Below are positions 6,656-7,468 of a DNA stretch of 7,468 nucleotides, piece after piece (within the stretch, counting starts at the first letter, position 1; the number at the start of each line of letters is the position of its first letter). Below the pieces are notes generated by a model, which did not search any database, had not been told where the DNA came from, and saw only the letters and a program-made list of their open reading frames with translations. This DNA comes from Anaerolineales bacterium. GTDB taxonomy: Bacteria > Chloroflexota > Anaerolineae > Anaerolineales > DRMV01. Location of the stretch: positions 1 to 7,468 of the forward strand of contig WFVP01000016.1 in NCBI GenBank assembly GCA_015491595.1. The letters run 5' to 3'. The position numbers and the translations under genes were made by a program.

Positions 6656-6706
6656 ATGTTTGCGGTGCAGGCAAAAGAACAGGAATTTGCATTCCAAGGA
6701 GGATAA
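6656..6706 (+). CDS. Possible 16-codon leader ORF upstream of the thiolase
   Basis: ATG at 6656 opens a 16-codon frame (MFAVQAKEQEFAFQGG) ending at TAA 6704-6706, three bases before the thiolase ATG. AAGGGG (6647-6652) precedes it, but only three bases from the start, closer than ideal. The ORF reads through the thiolase Shine-Dalgarno (6696-6702), so its translation could mask or couple that site. It is in the same frame as the thiolase, and the TAA rules out an N-terminal extension. It may be a chance ORF. Confidence 0.2.
   Translation: MFAVQAKEQEFAFQGG
6682..6695 (+). promoter_or_regulatory. Hairpin abutting the thiolase ribosome binding site
   Basis: GGAAT (6682-6686) and ATTCC (6691-6695) are perfect inverted repeats with loop TTGC. 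The 3' arm touches AAGGAGG (6696-6702), the strong Shine-Dalgarno of the thiolase, seven bases before its ATG. A stem directly 5' of the site may keep it accessible, or the palindrome may be a protein-binding site. Two of the five pairs are G-C at the base, so stability is modest. Confidence 0.3.
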
Positions 6707-6709
6707 CCT

Positions 6710-7468
6710 ATGAGCCGCAAAACGGACGTCTACATTGTGAGCGCGGTGCGCACGGCCGTGGGCCGGGCAAAGAAAGGAACCCTGCGCAATTACCGACCGG
6801 AAGACATGGCCGCGGCTGTGATTCGGGAGGCCATTCGCCGCGTGCCCGGCCTGGAACCCGAGATGGTCGACGATGTGATTATGGGTTGCGCCTTCCCGGA
6901 GGGTCCCCAGGGCCTGAACATGGGCCGGCTCATCGTGCTCCGGGCGGGCCTGCCGGTGAGCGTTCCCGGCGCGACCTTCAACCGCTTCTGCTCTTCGGGC
7001 CTGCAGGCCATCGCTACCGCGGCCCACGCCATCGCCTTCGGAGACGCGGACGTCATCGTGGCCGGTGGCGTGGAGAGCATGAGCCTGGTCCCCATGACGG
7101 GGTTCTACTACGACCCGCATCGGGACATGGCCCTGGAATACCCCGAGGCATACATCAGCATGGGGAACACCGCGGAAAACGTGGCCGAGAAGTTCAACAT
7201 CAGCCGGGAGGACCAGGACGCGTTTGCCCTTCGTTCCCACCAGCGGGCCATTGCCGCCATTGACGCAGGCAAGTTCGAGGAGGAGATTGTCCCCTTGCGG
7301 GTCAAGGAGCGTTTCGTGGATGAGTTTGGGAACGTCGTGGAGATTGACAAGGAGTTCAAGGTAGATGAAAGCCCGCGGCGGGACACCAGCATGGAGGCCT
7401 TGGCCCGGCTGAAGCCCGTGTTCCGCCAGAACGGTACGGTGACCGCGGGCAACTCCTCGCCCATGAAC
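6710..7468 (+). CDS. fadA: Acetyl-CoA C-acyltransferase (3-ketoacyl-CoA thiolase), 3' truncated by window edge
   Basis: The frame from ATG 6710 is open to the edge and gives 253 residues of a protein that is usually about 390 long. The start has a near-perfect AAGGAGG at 6696-6702. The N-terminus [12 protein letters not shown] (8-19) is typical of thiolases. The acylated active-site cysteine is Cys94 in [12 protein letters not shown], followed by [12 protein letters not shown] (118-129). [12 protein letters not shown] (151-162) and [11 protein letters not shown] (243-253) belong to the CoA-binding loop and the following conserved block. The second catalytic Cys and His lie beyond the edge. 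It should cleave 3-ketoacyl-CoA with CoA to acetyl-CoA and a shortened acyl-CoA, the step after FadN. The gene order fadN-fadA and close spacing (124 nt, no clear promoter) suggest one operon. A biosynthetic acetoacetyl-CoA thiolase is possible but less likely next to fadN. Confidence 0.92.
   Translation, partial: MSRKTDVYIVSAVRTAVGRAKKGTLRNYRPEDMAAAVIREAIRRVPGLEPEMVDDVIMGCAFPEGPQGLNMGRLIVLRAGLPVSVPGATFNRFCSSGLQAIATAAHAIAFGDADVIVAGGVESMSLVPMTGFYYDPHRDMALEYPEAYISMGNTAENVAEKFNISREDQDAFALRSHQRAIAAIDAGKFEEEIVPLRVKERFVDEFGNVVEIDKEFKVDESPRRDTSMEALARLKPVFRQNGTVTAGNSSPMN

Noticed and set aside
6616..7263. 215-codon plus-strand frame over the start of the thiolase
   Set aside because: It is out of frame with the thiolase, has Gly/Arg/His-rich shadow composition, and overlaps a clear thiolase with its catalytic Cys and a strong ribosome binding site.
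1..7468. Search for tRNA or rRNA genes, CRISPR repeats, transposase genes or attachment sites
   Set aside because: No cloverleaf-like segment, regular spaced repeats, transposase motif or flanking terminal repeats were seen. Nearly all the sequence is accounted for by ordinary coding regions.

Overview
The window is GC-rich, all recognisable genes lie on the + strand, and the intergenic gaps are short (3 to 163 nt). It looks like an ordinary bacterial chromosome segment rather than a phage, plasmid or island. The proteins are rich in Arg, Glu, Pro and Trp, G/C-ending codons dominate, and most genes have a clear GGAGG-type ribosome binding site. A MutS2 with a C-terminal Smr nuclease, followed by a Bacillus-type fadN-fadA beta-oxidation pair in high-GC DNA, suggests a possibly thermophilic Chloroflexota (Anaerolineae-like), Deinococcota or high-GC Bacillota. 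Chloroflexota is my best guess, and it is inference only.

Layout. 1-165: C-terminal tail of an unidentified protein. 166-201: short gap with a perfect 6-bp hairpin whose loop is GGAGG. 202-645: Trp-rich protein of unknown function (147 aa). 649-1512: class I SAM-dependent methyltransferase, three bases after the previous stop and without its own Shine-Dalgarno, so probably translationally coupled. 1513-1664: structured gap with a hairpin plus T-tract (likely terminator), a second bulged hairpin and a perfect 16-bp palindrome. 1665-4070: mutS2 (801 aa). 4071-4233: gap holding a possible mutS2 terminator, an extended -10 promoter candidate and a structured leader. 4234-6585: fadN, a 3-hydroxyacyl-CoA dehydrogenase/enoyl-CoA hydratase fusion (783 aa). 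6586-6709: gap with small hairpins and a possible 16-codon leader ORF. 6710 to the edge: first 253 residues of a FadA-type 3-ketoacyl-CoA thiolase.

How the genes work together. FadN hydrates 2-enoyl-CoA and oxidises the 3-hydroxyacyl-CoA. The thiolase then cleaves the 3-ketoacyl-CoA to acetyl-CoA. The two genes therefore cover the last three steps of the fatty-acid beta-oxidation cycle, in the same order as the Bacillus subtilis fadN-fadA operon; an acyl-CoA dehydrogenase (fadE-like) may follow beyond the edge. MutS2 is functionally separate (recombination control or collided-ribosome rescue) and is bounded by its own likely regulatory signals. The unknown protein and the methyltransferase form a two-gene unit of unknown purpose.

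No new system is evident among the large genes. The points worth a second look are small: a CHLR sequence where MutS2 Smr domains usually have LDLR, palindromic elements at matching distances upstream of mutS2 and fadN, a leader ORF ending in the thiolase ribosome binding site, and the unknown gene coupled to the methyltransferase.
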